A stretch of 19,773 bases of DNA from an uncultured Steroidobacter sp. (GCA_946478975.1 CAMLEO010000109.1:1-19773); one strand, 5' to 3'. Counted from the stretch's first letter, positions 1-8,079 are shown. Notes: generated by a model from the letters alone, not told the origin. Numbers and translations are program-made.

Positions 1-1994
1 TGGAACGTTTCGAAGTGTTGCGCGGGCCGCAGGGAACATTGTTCGGCGCCGGCTCCTCCGCCGGCACGATTCGATACATCACTCGTCAACCCAAGCTCGG
101 CGAATTCCAAGGCGCTGCGGAAGCGAACGCTTACACCGGCACCGATACGGACGTGGGCGGCGGCGTGAAAGGCATGATCAACGTGCCGATGGGGCAGACG
201 GTCGCAATGCGCTTGGTCGGTTATTACAACGATCAGGCCGGCTTCATCGATTCCTATTATCCCGGCCGCAACGTACGCGAGGACGTCAACAGCGGCGAGA
301 AGAGCGGCGCACGGGTGGCAGTGCTGTTTCAGCCGAGCGAGCATGTTTCCATCACGCCTCGCATCGTTTATCAGAAGCTGCAAACCGACGGCTATCCGCG
401 CATCGATGTTTATAACATTCTCGGCAACCCCTACACGACTTCGCAGCCGCCGGTGAATCCCGGCCGGCGCGGGCAAGTCACGCAGTTCCGCGAAGGCATC
501 GATGACGAATTCAAGCTCGCCGACCTGCGCATGGAATTCGGTCTGGGCGCGCTGACGTTGACCTCGATAAGCTCGTACACGGACCGCGATCTGACTGTGC
601 TGCGAGATGCGACGCAGTTGACCGGCAGCGTGACGCTCAGCCTCAGCGGCGCGACTGGAATTCCGGTGACGCCAGCGGAGGTGCGCTTGAACTCGCCGCT
701 GTACGATTCGACTCAGCTCAAAGCGTTCAGCCAGGAAGTGCGGCTCGCGTCCGACGGCGGCGGTGCGTTCGAGTGGCTGGTCGGCGCGTTCTATCAAAAC
801 ATCGATCGCGATTACGGCCAGAACCTGCCGACGCCGGGCTACGACGCATTGCTGGTACGTTTGGGCCTGCCGCCGAGCTCCGGCTTCAATGCGCCCGCCA
901 ATACGCCGTACTACTCGAAGGTGCCGTACAACTTCGATCAGTTCGCGGTGTTTGGCGAAGGCACGCTGCACTTCAGCGATCAATGGGCGTTGACCGGCGG
1001 CCTGCGTTACTACGATTTCAACGAGGACCGGAAGTTGACGTTCGCCGGCGTGTTCGCGGATGTCGGCTACACGAATCAACCGGGATCGACCAGCTCGGAC
1101 GGCTTCTCGCCGCGGGTGATTCTGTCGTTCGAGCCGAGCAGCGATGTGTTGTTGACGGCGCAGGTGGCGAAGGGCTTCCGGCTCGGCGGCATCAACGATC
1201 CACTCAACGTCACGCTGTGTAGTGCGGCGGACCGCGTGATCTACGGCGGTCAGCCCACGTTCGAAGACGAGAAGGTGTTGAACTACGAGCTCGGCGCGAA
1301 GACTGCATTCGCAGGCGGGCGTGTGACGTTCAATGCTTCGGTGTTCTATTCCGACATCGACAATCTGCAAGTGATCGCGGATGCAGGCTCGTGCTCGTCA
1401 CGCATCGTGTTGAACGCGCAGGCCCAGTCAGTGGGCACGGAAGTCGAGCTGTTCGCGCGGCCCACGGAGAATTGGGACTTCGGCATCTCGGCGACGTATG
1501 TGAACGCCGAGATCACCAAGTCGCGCCTGGATGCGACCGGCGCGCCCATCGCCGGCATTCGCGACGGCAATCGGCTGCCGACCTCGCCGGAATTTCAGGC
1601 GGCGCTGAGCGCGACGTACACCTGGCCGTTCTCCAATGCGATGGATGGATTCGTGAACTTCACCGGCCAGCACGTCGGCTCCTCGTACACGCAGCTCGCC
1701 GACCAGGAAGCGCCGTTTGGCTGTGTCGGCTGCACCGGTGCGCCGGGCTTTTTCCCCTTCGGCGATCCCACGATCAGCCAGTTCACGTTCGAGACTGAGC
1801 TGCCGAGTTACGACATCGGCAACCTGCGGTTCGGCGTGAAAACCGGCGGCTGGGAGGCGGCGGCGTTCGTCAACAATCTTTGGGACGAGCGTGCGTTCCT
1901 GTCGCTGGATCGTGAGCGTGGCACGCGTGCGCGTGTCGGTTATCTCACCAACATGCCTCGCACCTACGGTCTCGCGCTACGAATGAACTTCTGA
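1..1994 (+). CDS. TonB-dependent outer-membrane receptor, 5'-truncated by the window edge
   Basis: The reading frame is open from base 3 to a TGA at 1992-1994, about 663 visible residues. The visible start, reading ERFEVLRGPQGTLFG, is the end of a plug domain typical of TonB-dependent receptors, and it runs into a long beta-barrel with alternating aromatic and polar segments. The protein ends in Asn-Phe, as expected for an outer-membrane barrel whose C-terminal aromatic residue is recognised by the BAM complex. The signal peptide, TonB box and first part of the plug lie outside the window. Family members take up siderophores, vitamin B12, oligosaccharides or other large nutrients across the outer membrane using the TonB-ExbBD energy system. 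The substrate cannot be told from this fragment. Four cysteines occur in the second half of the barrel, two of them in a CVGC cluster near 1722-1733. The next gene is a lipoprotein on the same strand, 117 bp downstream. Confidence 0.93.
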   Translation, partial: ERFEVLRGPQGTLFGAGSSAGTIRYITRQPKLGEFQGAAEANAYTGTDTDVGGGVKGMINVPMGQTVAMRLVGYYNDQAGFIDSYYPGRNVREDVNSGEKSGARVAVLFQPSEHVSITPRIVYQKLQTDGYPRIDVYNILGNPYTTSQPPVNPGRRGQVTQFREGIDDEFKLADLRMEFGLGALTLTSISSYTDRDLTVLRDATQLTGSVTLSLSGATGIPVTPAEVRLNSPLYDSTQLKAFSQEVRLASDGGGAFEWLVGAFYQNIDRDYGQNLPTPGYDALLVRLGLPPSSGFNAPANTPYYSKVPYNFDQFAVFGEGTLHFSDQWALTGGLRYYDFNEDRKLTFAGVFADVGYTNQPGSTSSDGFSPRVILSFEPSSDVLLTAQVAKGFRLGGINDPLNVTLCSAADRVIYGGQPTFEDEKVLNYELGAKTAFAGGRVTFNASVFYSDIDNLQVIADAGSCSSRIVLNAQAQSVGTEVELFARPTENWDFGISATYVNAEITKSRLDATGAPIAGIRDGNRLPTSPEFQAALSATYTWPFSNAMDGFVNFTGQHVGSSYTQLADQEAPFGCVGCTGAPGFFPFGDPTISQFTFETELPSYDIGNLRFGVKTGGWEAAAFVNNLWDERAFLSLDRERGTRARVGYLTNMPRTYGLALRMNF

Positions 1995-2024
1995 TTTTAG
2001 TAAAAACTTCTCGTTTGACGGCGC

Positions 2025-2046
2025 GGCCCTCGAGCTCCCGAGGGCC
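2025..2046. terminator. Hairpin after the TonB receptor gene, possible terminator
   Basis: GGCCCTCG at 2025-2032 and CGAGGGCC at 2039-2046 form a perfect 8-bp stem with a 6-base loop, 30 bases after the receptor stop codon. No T-run follows, so it is not a classical intrinsic terminator. It could end transcription with Rho or protect the 3' end of the transcript. Confidence 0.4.
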
Positions 2047-2111
2047 TGCGTCCCCCGGTCGCGGGCCAACCGGTTATCATCCGGACTGGCTTCGTCACTG
2101 GTCCTTTTTTC

Positions 2112-3884
2112 ATGGCCTGTTATTCACGTTCGGGCGGCTGGCGCCGCGCCGGTTGCATCGTCCTGGTGCTCAGTGCGTCTTGGCTGTCGCTTGCCGGTTG
2201 CGATCGCTCGCCCAAATCCAATGCGCGCGCCACCGAACCGCCCGCGCCAGTCGTCAACGTCGAATGGACCAAGTACGTCGACGACTTCGTCGAAAGCTAC
2301 TTCCGCGCCAATCCCACTTTCGCCGTGTGGCAGGGTCGGCATGAGTTCGATGGCCAGATGCCGGACTGGAGCGCCCAAGGCATCAAGAAAGAAATCGCGC
2401 GCATGGAGCAGATGCGCACGCGAGCGCTCGCGTTCGCCGACGGCAGCCTCATGCCCGAAGAGCGCTTCCAGCGCGACTACGTGGTGAGCCGGATCGATAA
2501 CGATCTGTTCCTGTTGCGCGATGCCCGGCAGCCATTCACCAATCCGGCGTGGTACTTCGACGGGCCGCTCGATCCGAGCCCGTACATCACCATTCCCTAT
2601 GCGCCGCCGGAGCAGCGCCTGCGCGCGTTTATTTCTTACGCCAAGCACGTGCCACAGGCGCTGGAGAACATCAAAGCGAACCTGCAGCTGCCGATGCCTC
2701 GGACTTTCATCGACTACGGCGTGTCGAGTTCCAGCGGCTTCGTCGAGTTCTATCGCAAGGACGTGCCGCAGGCGTTTGCCAGCGTGCAGGATGAAGCGCT
2801 GAAGAAAGAATTGACCGCCGCGGCCGAGCGCGCCGCGCAGGCGATGGACGCGTTTGCGAAGTGGCTGGAGTCACAACGCCCGAACGCGAACGAGGCTTAT
2901 GCGCTGGGTGCGGAGCGTTTCTCTGCGATGCTGCGAATGACTGAAAACGTCGATACGCCGCTCGATCGAATCGAAGCCATGGGCCGCGCCGATCTGGAAC
3001 GTAACTTGTCGGCGTTGACGGAAGCGTGCCGGGGATTTGCGCCGGGTGCGAAGGTCGAAGAGTGCGTGGCTCGCATGAATGCGGACAAGCCGGAGGGCGG
3101 TGCCGTTGCCGGTGCGCGCGCTCAGCTGGAAACATTGAAGAAGTACATCCTCGACAACGACATCGTTTCCATTCCCGGCAGCGAGGAAGCGAAGGTCGAG
3201 GAAGCGCCGGCGTATCGTCGCCAGAACTTCGCCTACATCAACATTCCCGGGCCGTTCGAGCACGAGCTGCCGTCGGTGTACTACATCGCGCCGCCCGATC
3301 CGAAGTGGACCCAGGCCGAGCAGGATGCGTACGTGCCGGGCAAAGCGGACCTGATGTTCACCTCGATTCACGAAGTGTGGCCGGGCCATTTCCTGCAGTT
3401 CCTGCACTCGAACCGCTCGTCGTGGCGCTTCGGCCAGCTGTTCGTCGGCTATGCGTTCGCCGAAGGCTGGGCGCATTACGCCGAGGAGCTGATGATCGAA
3501 AAAGGCATCGCGACCGATCAGCCGGAGCTGCACGTCGGCCAGTTGTTGAATGCGCTGCTCAGGAACGTTCGTTATATGTGCGCGATCGGGCTGCACACCA
3601 AGGGCATGACGGTCGCCCAGTGCGAGCAGATGTTCAAAGACAGCGCGTTCCAGGATCCGGGCAACGCCCGCCAGCAGGCGGCGCGCGGCACTTACGATCC
3701 GGGATATCTCAACTACACGTTGGGCAAGCTGATGATTCGCAAGCTGCGCGATGACTGGTCGAGCTCACGCGGCGGGCGCGAGGCGTGGAAGCAATTCAAC
3801 GACGAGTTCCTGTCGTACGGCGGTCCGCCGATTCCGCTGGTGCGCGCGCAGATGCTGCCAGGGCCGGCGGGCGAGCTGTTTTGA
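2112..3884 (+). CDS. DUF885 family predicted zinc metallopeptidase, lipoprotein
   Basis: A 590-residue protein beginning with an arginine-containing n-region, a hydrophobic stretch and a lipobox ending LAGC (Cys30), so it is predicted to be a lipoprotein. The residue after the lipidated cysteine is Asp31. In Enterobacteriaceae Asp at +2 favours inner-membrane retention, but the rule is not universal. HEVWPGH at residues 420-426 followed by EGWAHYAEE from Glu451 matches the conserved DUF885 core and resembles a gluzincin zinc site with two His and a downstream Glu. YDPGYLNYTLGK near the C-terminus is also typical of the family. Most members are uncharacterised predicted peptidases, and the substrate is unknown. 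The ATG at 2112 was chosen because it gives the complete lipoprotein signal, although no clear Shine-Dalgarno precedes it. The stop lies 9 bp from the convergent GNAT gene. It may be co-transcribed with the receptor, but a hairpin lies between them. Confidence 0.88.
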   Translation: MACYSRSGGWRRAGCIVLVLSASWLSLAGCDRSPKSNARATEPPAPVVNVEWTKYVDDFVESYFRANPTFAVWQGRHEFDGQMPDWSAQGIKKEIARMEQMRTRALAFADGSLMPEERFQRDYVVSRIDNDLFLLRDARQPFTNPAWYFDGPLDPSPYITIPYAPPEQRLRAFISYAKHVPQALENIKANLQLPMPRTFIDYGVSSSSGFVEFYRKDVPQAFASVQDEALKKELTAAAERAAQAMDAFAKWLESQRPNANEAYALGAERFSAMLRMTENVDTPLDRIEAMGRADLERNLSALTEACRGFAPGAKVEECVARMNADKPEGGAVAGARAQLETLKKYILDNDIVSIPGSEEAKVEEAPAYRRQNFAYINIPGPFEHELPSVYYIAPPDPKWTQAEQDAYVPGKADLMFTSIHEVWPGHFLQFLHSNRSSWRFGQLFVGYAFAEGWAHYAEELMIEKGIATDQPELHVGQLLNALLRNVRYMCAIGLHTKGMTVAQCEQMFKDSAFQDPGNARQQAARGTYDPGYLNYTLGKLMIRKLRDDWSSSRGGREAWKQFNDEFLSYGGPPIPLVRAQMLPGPAGELF

Positions 3885-3893
3885 GACAGCTCT

Positions 3894-4367
3894 CTATTTG
3901 GAAACGGAGACCGCTCGCAGGTCGCGCGACAGCTTGATCGCGTCCTCCAGGCCGCTGTAATAGCCTTCCATGCGATCGGTCTCGCGATAGCCGAGCGAGG
4001 CATAGAAGAAACGCGCGTCACGCTTGATGGCGCGCACTTCGAGCCGCACCAGGAACAGGCCGGCGACCGTCGCCGTATCCTCCACCCATTGCACCAGCCG
4101 GCGGCCAACGCCTTGCCGGCGGTATTCGGCGGCCACGCCGAGCAAGGCGATGTGGACGGACTCGTCGCCGTATTGCGCGAGAATGAAGCCCGCCAGCCGG
4201 TTGCCGTCTTTGGCAATGGTGGCCGAGCTTTCGCGCTGGCGCATGAGCCCGGCGACACGCCGGGGCGTCCAGCTCCAGGGCAGGTCGGTTTCGATCAAAT
4301 CGCGCGACAGGTGGGCGATCGCGGGAGCATCGCCCATGCGTGCGGGGCCAAGGGTGAGGGTGCTCAT
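3894..4367 (-). CDS. GNAT family N-acetyltransferase
   Basis: A 157-residue single-domain protein of typical GNAT length. The acetyl-CoA pyrophosphate-binding motif A is visible as AEYRRQGVGRRLV (residues 80-92), with the R/QxxGxG/A core at Arg84-Gln85-Gly86-Val87-Gly88. FFYASLGYRET (120-130) is the usual motif B segment. The family transfers an acetyl group from acetyl-CoA to an amine on a protein, antibiotic or metabolite. The sequence does not show which, and although the fold resembles RimI I would not name it so. It lies on the same strand as, and 59 bp downstream of, the ThrA-like gene, so the two may be co-transcribed. A TAAAAT sequence (minus strand, 4377-4382) just upstream could be a -10 element of its own, but it lies very close to the start codon. 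It converges with the DUF885 gene. Confidence 0.87.
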   Translation of the reverse strand: MSTLTLGPARMGDAPAIAHLSRDLIETDLPWSWTPRRVAGLMRQRESSATIAKDGNRLAGFILAQYGDESVHIALLGVAAEYRRQGVGRRLVQWVEDTATVAGLFLVRLEVRAIKRDARFFYASLGYRETDRMEGYYSGLEDAIKLSRDLRAVSVSK

Positions 4368-4426
4368 CGGGGCTCGATTTTAACTAAATACACCGCCAGC
4401 GGCAGTGATCAATCTGAAGTAGATTC

Positions 4427-5851
4427 CTAGGGCGCAGTTCGCGCGGCAGGCCTGGATAGAGCCAGCTGGGCGAAACGCACGTCCAGCAGGTCGGCCATCA
4501 GCGCCTCGGTGCCGGGCCCGCAGCCGTCGCGACCTTGCACGACGACCTGGCGTTCCGGGGCCTCGCGACCCGGCCGATGAGTAATGACGAGCCTGTTCCA
4601 TTCAGGGTGTACTTGTGCCAGAGGATCGCGCGAATCGAGCGCTTCCAGCCGCAGCTGGGCAAAAACACGGTGGCTGATTTTCCATGCGCGGGCGACCCGG
4701 CGGAGTGTGCAGTTCTCGGTTGGCGAATCGCGCGCCGCACGCAACGATTTAGCATCGAATGCATCGACCCGGAACGCATCCGGATCGTGGCCGAAGGCAT
4801 GCCGGGCCAGCACGCACAGTTTGCGTGCAGAGCGCACACCTGACATTTCTTCATGAATGCCGACGGCGCCGAGCTGGGTGCTGGCGTTTTGTAACAACTC
4901 GTCGAAGTCGAACCCTTTCGAGCAACGATCGAGAATGCGGCTGGCCTCGCCGCCGAACACCGCTGCGATGGCGCGAATCTGCCCGACGTGGGTTTCACGA
5001 CGAAGCGTTTCCAGCATCGGCGCGCTGCCGCTGATCGCCGCGTTATAACGCAGATAGGTGTTGCAACGGGCAGCGAGCGTGTTGAGCTTGCGGCCCGCGT
5101 CCGCGATCAAAGGAAGATTGGCGGACACGACGCTGGCGCCGCGCTCCAGGAAATGAGTATTCAGCGCCTGCGCCGGCTCCAGCCCGATCAAAGTGTCGAC
5201 GACCACGTCCGGCCGCAGGCCCATCGTCGTCTCCGGCGTTACAAACATCGGCGCGTCGCGCGTTGCTTGCATGCTCCCGGTGCCCTCGGGATTGAACATG
5301 CCGATCACCTGGAAATGCTCGGGCATGGCGGCGAGGCTGTTATAAATACTCGTACCGAGGGCTTCGACGCCGAGAATCAGCACCGTCGTCGCTGCCGCGT
5401 CGGCACGGCCCAGCGCTGAAAACCGCTGCAGCTCAGCCGATGTATGCGTGAGGTCGGCGCCGTAGACGGCATCGATATCCTTCAACAAACGACAGCGGCT
5501 CGCTCGCAGTACGTTGGCCAGATACACCGCCGCTTGATCGTCGCTGGCGCCGAGATCGGCCACGACCAGCACGGGCATGTATTCCAGCAATATTTGTAGT
5601 TGATCGATGGTGTCCGCCGGCACCGGCGGCTCCATGCCCTCAGCCTCGATGAGGCGCGCCGGAACGCCAGCGTGCGCAAGCTCAATGGCGAGCGAGGACG
5701 CGGCGCGCTGTTCTCCGGCCTGGCCGGCAAGCGCCACGACTCGCCAGCCGGCGCGATACCAGCGATAGATTTCGTGGACCGCAGCGAGCACGTCGCTCGG
5801 GCCGCGCAGCACCGAGTCGCCGAACTGGAGCACGATGATGTCGCCTTCCAC
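4427..5851 (-). CDS. Degenerate aspartate kinase/homoserine dehydrogenase-like fusion, probable pseudoenzyme
   Basis: A 474-residue protein with a GTG start, preceded by a strong AGGAGG four bases upstream. Residues 1-135 resemble a shortened amino-acid-kinase domain: LQFGDSV (8-14) stands where aspartokinases have KFGGTSV, and KDIDAVYGAD (124-133) matches the KDVDGVYTAD region. From about 155 onward it resembles the homoserine dehydrogenase half of ThrA/MetL: a Rossmann-like GVEALG (161-166), VVSAN (241-245), SGSAPMLETLRR (274-285), EEMSGVRSARK (334-344) and a C-terminal DPLAQV...ADLL segment. Bifunctional ThrA is about 820 residues, so the ACT regulatory domains and much of the kinase are absent. 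Several key residues are changed: kinase Lys to Gln, middle Rossmann Gly to Glu163, the Lys of VVTANK to Leu246, and the catalytic Asp four residues before the conserved Lys344 to Arg340. It is probably not an active enzyme of this pathway. The frame is intact, which suggests a retained protein rather than a decaying pseudogene. Confidence 0.8.
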   Translation of the reverse strand: MEGDIIVLQFGDSVLRGPSDVLAAVHEIYRWYRAGWRVVALAGQAGEQRAASSLAIELAHAGVPARLIEAEGMEPPVPADTIDQLQILLEYMPVLVVADLGASDDQAAVYLANVLRASRCRLLKDIDAVYGADLTHTSAELQRFSALGRADAAATTVLILGVEALGTSIYNSLAAMPEHFQVIGMFNPEGTGSMQATRDAPMFVTPETTMGLRPDVVVDTLIGLEPAQALNTHFLERGASVVSANLPLIADAGRKLNTLAARCNTYLRYNAAISGSAPMLETLRRETHVGQIRAIAAVFGGEASRILDRCSKGFDFDELLQNASTQLGAVGIHEEMSGVRSARKLCVLARHAFGHDPDAFRVDAFDAKSLRAARDSPTENCTLRRVARAWKISHRVFAQLRLEALDSRDPLAQVHPEWNRLVITHRPGREAPERQVVVQGRDGCGPGTEALMADLLDVRFAQLALSRPAARTAP

Positions 5852-5855
5852 GTGC

Positions 5856-5861
5856 CCTCCT
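5856..5861 (-). promoter_or_regulatory. Strong Shine-Dalgarno that fixes a GTG start
   Basis: The minus strand reads AGGAGG here, four bases before the GTG codon at 5849-5851. No in-frame ATG is better placed, so this site decides the start of the ThrA-like gene. Confidence 0.75.
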
Positions 5862-5900
5862 GGGAGGACTGCTCGTCACGATCGACTATCATGCGAAGTC

Positions 5901-7070
5901 ATGTCGCACTCCTATAAGACTCGCTCACGGATGAACATCAGCTCGTGGTTGTTGCTGGCGCTGGCGGTGCTGGGCGGCGCCGCTCATGCCCAGTCGTCGG
6001 AGCGACTTCAGGACGGCCCTTATGTCACGCAATCCGCCTCCGGTGAGTGGATTGGGAAATGGGTCGAAGGCACGACGGACGCACCCCGAGTGCGGGACCA
6101 GGCGGTCAAGATCGGCGACTCCATCACAGTTCCCGCGGTCGGCGAGTTGCCTGCGTTCGACGTCAAGCTGCGCGGCGAGCCGAGCACGGCACCGGATGAA
6201 ATCGATGTGAGCGCGCGCGTGCCATTGTTCGTAATGGCGGACACGCATGGCGAATTCGCGATTGCCGTCCAGCTGCTGCAGCGCCAGCGCGTGATCGATC
6301 AGCAGCTGCGCTGGTCCTTCGGCAAAGGCCATCTCGCGATTCTCGGCGACGTGTTCGATCGCGGCCCGAATCACACCGAGCTGCTGTGGCTGATTTATGA
6401 GCTGGAGGCTGAGGCGGCACGCGCTGGCGGCGGCGTGCACATGGCGCTGGGCAATCACGAAGCCATGGTGCTGACCGGCGACGAACGTTATCTCAATCCC
6501 AAATACAGGCGCGTGGCCGCGGTGCTGGGCGTTTCGAGTCACACCGAATTATGGAATGAGCAGTCGCTGTTAGGCCGCTGGCTGCGCGCGAAGGCAGCTG
6601 TATTTCGGCTGGGACCGTACTTGTGCCTTCACGGCGGTATCTCGCGCGCGCTGGTCGATCGACATCTCTCGCTCGCGGAAACAAACAAAGTCGTGCGCGA
6701 ATTTCTGGCTGAGCCGCGCATTCCAAGTGATCTCAGCGAATTTGTGATGGGGCCGGCGGGGCCGCTGTGGTATCGCGGCTATTTTGAACGTGAGGCACGT
6801 GCCGGCGGCTTCACTGTCGCCGACAGTGGTGACATCGATCTAATACTGAAGACTTTCAAGGTGCGCGCAGTACTGGTCGGTCACACGACTGTGCCTGCTG
6901 TTACTGCCCTGTACGACGGACGTGTGATTGCCGTGCAGGTGTATCCGCATCGGGACGAGAGCACCGATGCGCCGGTGATGGAAGCGCTTTCGATCCAGCG
7001 CGGACAAATGTTTCGGGCGCGAGTGGATGGCAGTACCGAACCTTTGCTGAACGCCGCGACCACTAAGTAG
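5901..7070 (+). CDS. Exported PPP-family metallophosphatase (Shewanella-like phosphatase type)
   Basis: From ATG 5901 the protein has 389 residues. A short basic n-region (KTRSR) and a hydrophobic segment end at AHA (residues 28-30), a good signal peptidase I site, so the enzyme is probably periplasmic. Metal-site motifs of the PPP/calcineurin-like fold appear in order: ADTHGE (113-118), GDVFDRG (149-155), GNHE (184-187), LHGGIS (243-248) and VGHT (326-329). The first Asp-x-His motif has Ala where PPP enzymes usually have Gly. Such enzymes use two metal ions to cleave phosphoesters. Secreted bacterial members resemble the Shelphs group, whose substrates are mostly unknown. ATG 5931 is an alternative start that keeps the hydrophobic core but loses all positive charge; an upstream ATG at 5835 would overlap the divergent gene and is unlikely. 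Only 49 bp separate its start from that of the ThrA-like gene. Confidence 0.87.
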   Translation: MSHSYKTRSRMNISSWLLLALAVLGGAAHAQSSERLQDGPYVTQSASGEWIGKWVEGTTDAPRVRDQAVKIGDSITVPAVGELPAFDVKLRGEPSTAPDEIDVSARVPLFVMADTHGEFAIAVQLLQRQRVIDQQLRWSFGKGHLAILGDVFDRGPNHTELLWLIYELEAEAARAGGGVHMALGNHEAMVLTGDERYLNPKYRRVAAVLGVSSHTELWNEQSLLGRWLRAKAAVFRLGPYLCLHGGISRALVDRHLSLAETNKVVREFLAEPRIPSDLSEFVMGPAGPLWYRGYFEREARAGGFTVADSGDIDLILKTFKVRAVLVGHTTVPAVTALYDGRVIAVQVYPHRDESTDAPVMEALSIQRGQMFRARVDGSTEPLLNAATTK

Positions 7071-7380
7071 TTTTTGCAAACACGTGGGGGGTTCAATCCA
7101 GCGCGCCAACTGATCTATACCAGCAAGCAGCTCAATTGAAACTGCGAGTTTGCTCCGGGTTTGATGTGATCGTGCTGGTCTCATATCTGTCTGCGAGCCT
7201 GCCTGTGAGCGATCGAGGCAAGCGACGCTTGTGAGTTGGCCCGTTGTAGCCAAGGCAATCGGTGTCCTCCTGCAGCCAAGGTACAACGATCTCTCAAGCT
7301 AGCCCCCCGATCGTTCACAGGCTTCTCTTCCGGGCCGCGAACGATCTTTCTTTTCTACGCTTGGTTTTACACCCTGGGCC
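7071..7380. other. 310-base intergenic stretch without a convincing gene; several hairpins
   Basis: The region lies between the phosphatase stop and the convergent SH3 gene. Short frames on both strands have no start context, domain or codon pattern that I can support. It is less GC-rich than the flanking genes. Hairpins are visible at 7219-7231 (CAAGC/GCTTG), 7236-7253 (TTGGC/GCCAA) and 7309-7346, the last followed by a T-rich tail. AGCCAAGG occurs twice, near 7248 and 7274. It could be a long 3' UTR, a small RNA gene or the remnant of a decayed element. Confidence 0.5.
7309..7356 (+). terminator. Candidate intrinsic terminator
   Basis: GATCGTTC (7309-7316) and GAACGATC (7339-7346) form a perfect 8-bp stem around a 22-base loop, followed by TTTCTTTTCT. 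The loop is long for a standard terminator. It would end a plus-strand transcript, either the phosphatase mRNA or a small RNA from 7071-7356. Confidence 0.45.
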
Positions 7381-8037
7381 TCACGCCCAGCTGCTACGTT
7401 TCGGCCGAGACTTGATCCAGGCGCCGAGAATCAATCCCACCAGCACCAGCCCGCCGCCGGCCAGGAACCAGCGCAGCACGGCGTTGCGCTCCAGGCTGTG
7501 CACCTGCTCGCTCAGCTGCGTCACCTGAGTCTGCAGCGATGCATTGTCGGTTTTCAGTTGTTTGTTTTCCTGATACTGCGTGATCGCAGTGGCAGACACG
7601 CGCTTGAGCTCTGCGAGCTCAGTCTGCAGGCGCTGATTCTCTTTCGTCAGGTCGTTGGCGCGGCCTTCGATCTCGGTGCGCGCACCTCGAACGTCCTGAT
7701 AGTTGTCGCGCGTCGACTTGAGCTGCGCTTCCAATGTTTCGATACGTTTGTTAGCTGCCGCGAGCCGGTCTTTCGCAACCGGCTGGTTGCTGAGATATTG
7801 CGTCTGGACCCAGCCTTCGGTGCCGTTCGGCGTGCGCACCTGCGTGTAGCCCGCAGCAGTGTCTTCACCCAACACTTCGAGCGCGAGCCCGCTCGGCAGA
7901 GCGGCGTTGATGATCTTGTGGCCGTTCGACGGACCGCGACGCAGGGGAACAGTCAGCTCATCGGAGATATACATCGTGGCCGCGAATGCGGACAGCGGGC
8001 CCAGCACCAGCAGCAGCGCCAGCAGCACTTTTCTCAT
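7381..8037 (-). CDS. TIGR04211/YgiM-type SH3-domain membrane-anchored protein
   Basis: A 218-residue protein with a clear order of parts: signal peptide ending near AFA (17-19), bacterial SH3 domain at about 21-83 (LTVPLRRGPS and the GTEGWVQTQYLS end), a long coiled coil at about 88-185 rich in Leu, Glu, Gln and Lys, one transmembrane helix at about 188-208, and a short basic tail (KSRPKR). This matches the family represented by E. coli YgiM, an inner-membrane protein with its SH3 and coiled coil in the periplasm. Its role is not firmly known; bacterial SH3 domains often bind the cell wall. I chose ATG 8037 over the adjacent GTG 8040 because AAGGA (8044-8048, minus strand) is then 6 bases away. 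A TATAGT -10-like site lies 36 bases upstream. A 6-bp hairpin straddles the stop codon. Confidence 0.9.
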   Translation of the reverse strand: MRKVLLALLLVLGPLSAFAATMYISDELTVPLRRGPSNGHKIINAALPSGLALEVLGEDTAAGYTQVRTPNGTEGWVQTQYLSNQPVAKDRLAAANKRIETLEAQLKSTRDNYQDVRGARTEIEGRANDLTKENQRLQTELAELKRVSATAITQYQENKQLKTDNASLQTQVTQLSEQVHSLERNAVLRWFLAGGGLVLVGLILGAWIKSRPKRSSWA

Positions 8038-8073
8038 CACGAATCCTTAAGCTTCTAGTACGTCGAGTCGCGC

Positions 8074-8079
8074 ACTATA
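8074..8079 (-). promoter_or_regulatory. Candidate -10 element of the SH3-protein gene
   Basis: The minus strand reads TATAGT, five of six bases of the sigma-70 -10 consensus, 36 bases upstream of ATG 8037. I see no matching -35 hexamer, so this is only a candidate. Confidence 0.3.

Noticed and set aside
5887..5892. TATCAT as a -10 element of the phosphatase gene
   Set aside because: It matches five of six bases, but there is no acceptable -35 hexamer 16-18 bases upstream, and it lies only 8 bases before the chosen ATG.
5835..5900. An upstream ATG that would lengthen the phosphatase by 22 residues
   Set aside because: It overlaps the start of the divergent ThrA-like gene and its strong ribosome binding site, and it would place 50 residues before the signal peptide cleavage site.
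7086..7099. A tRNA T-arm-like sequence (GGGGTTCAATCC)
   Set aside because: No matching stem, acceptor stem, anticodon arm or CCA end can be folded around it, and the sequence upstream is the end of the phosphatase gene.
6840..7286. A 148-codon minus-strand frame reaching into the 7.1-7.3 kb gap
   Set aside because: More than half overlaps the phosphatase gene and the product has no recognisable feature.
7374..7390. A 6-bp hairpin across the stop codon of the SH3-protein gene
   Set aside because: It is short, lacks a T-run on the minus strand and partly codes for protein, so I do not list it as a terminator.
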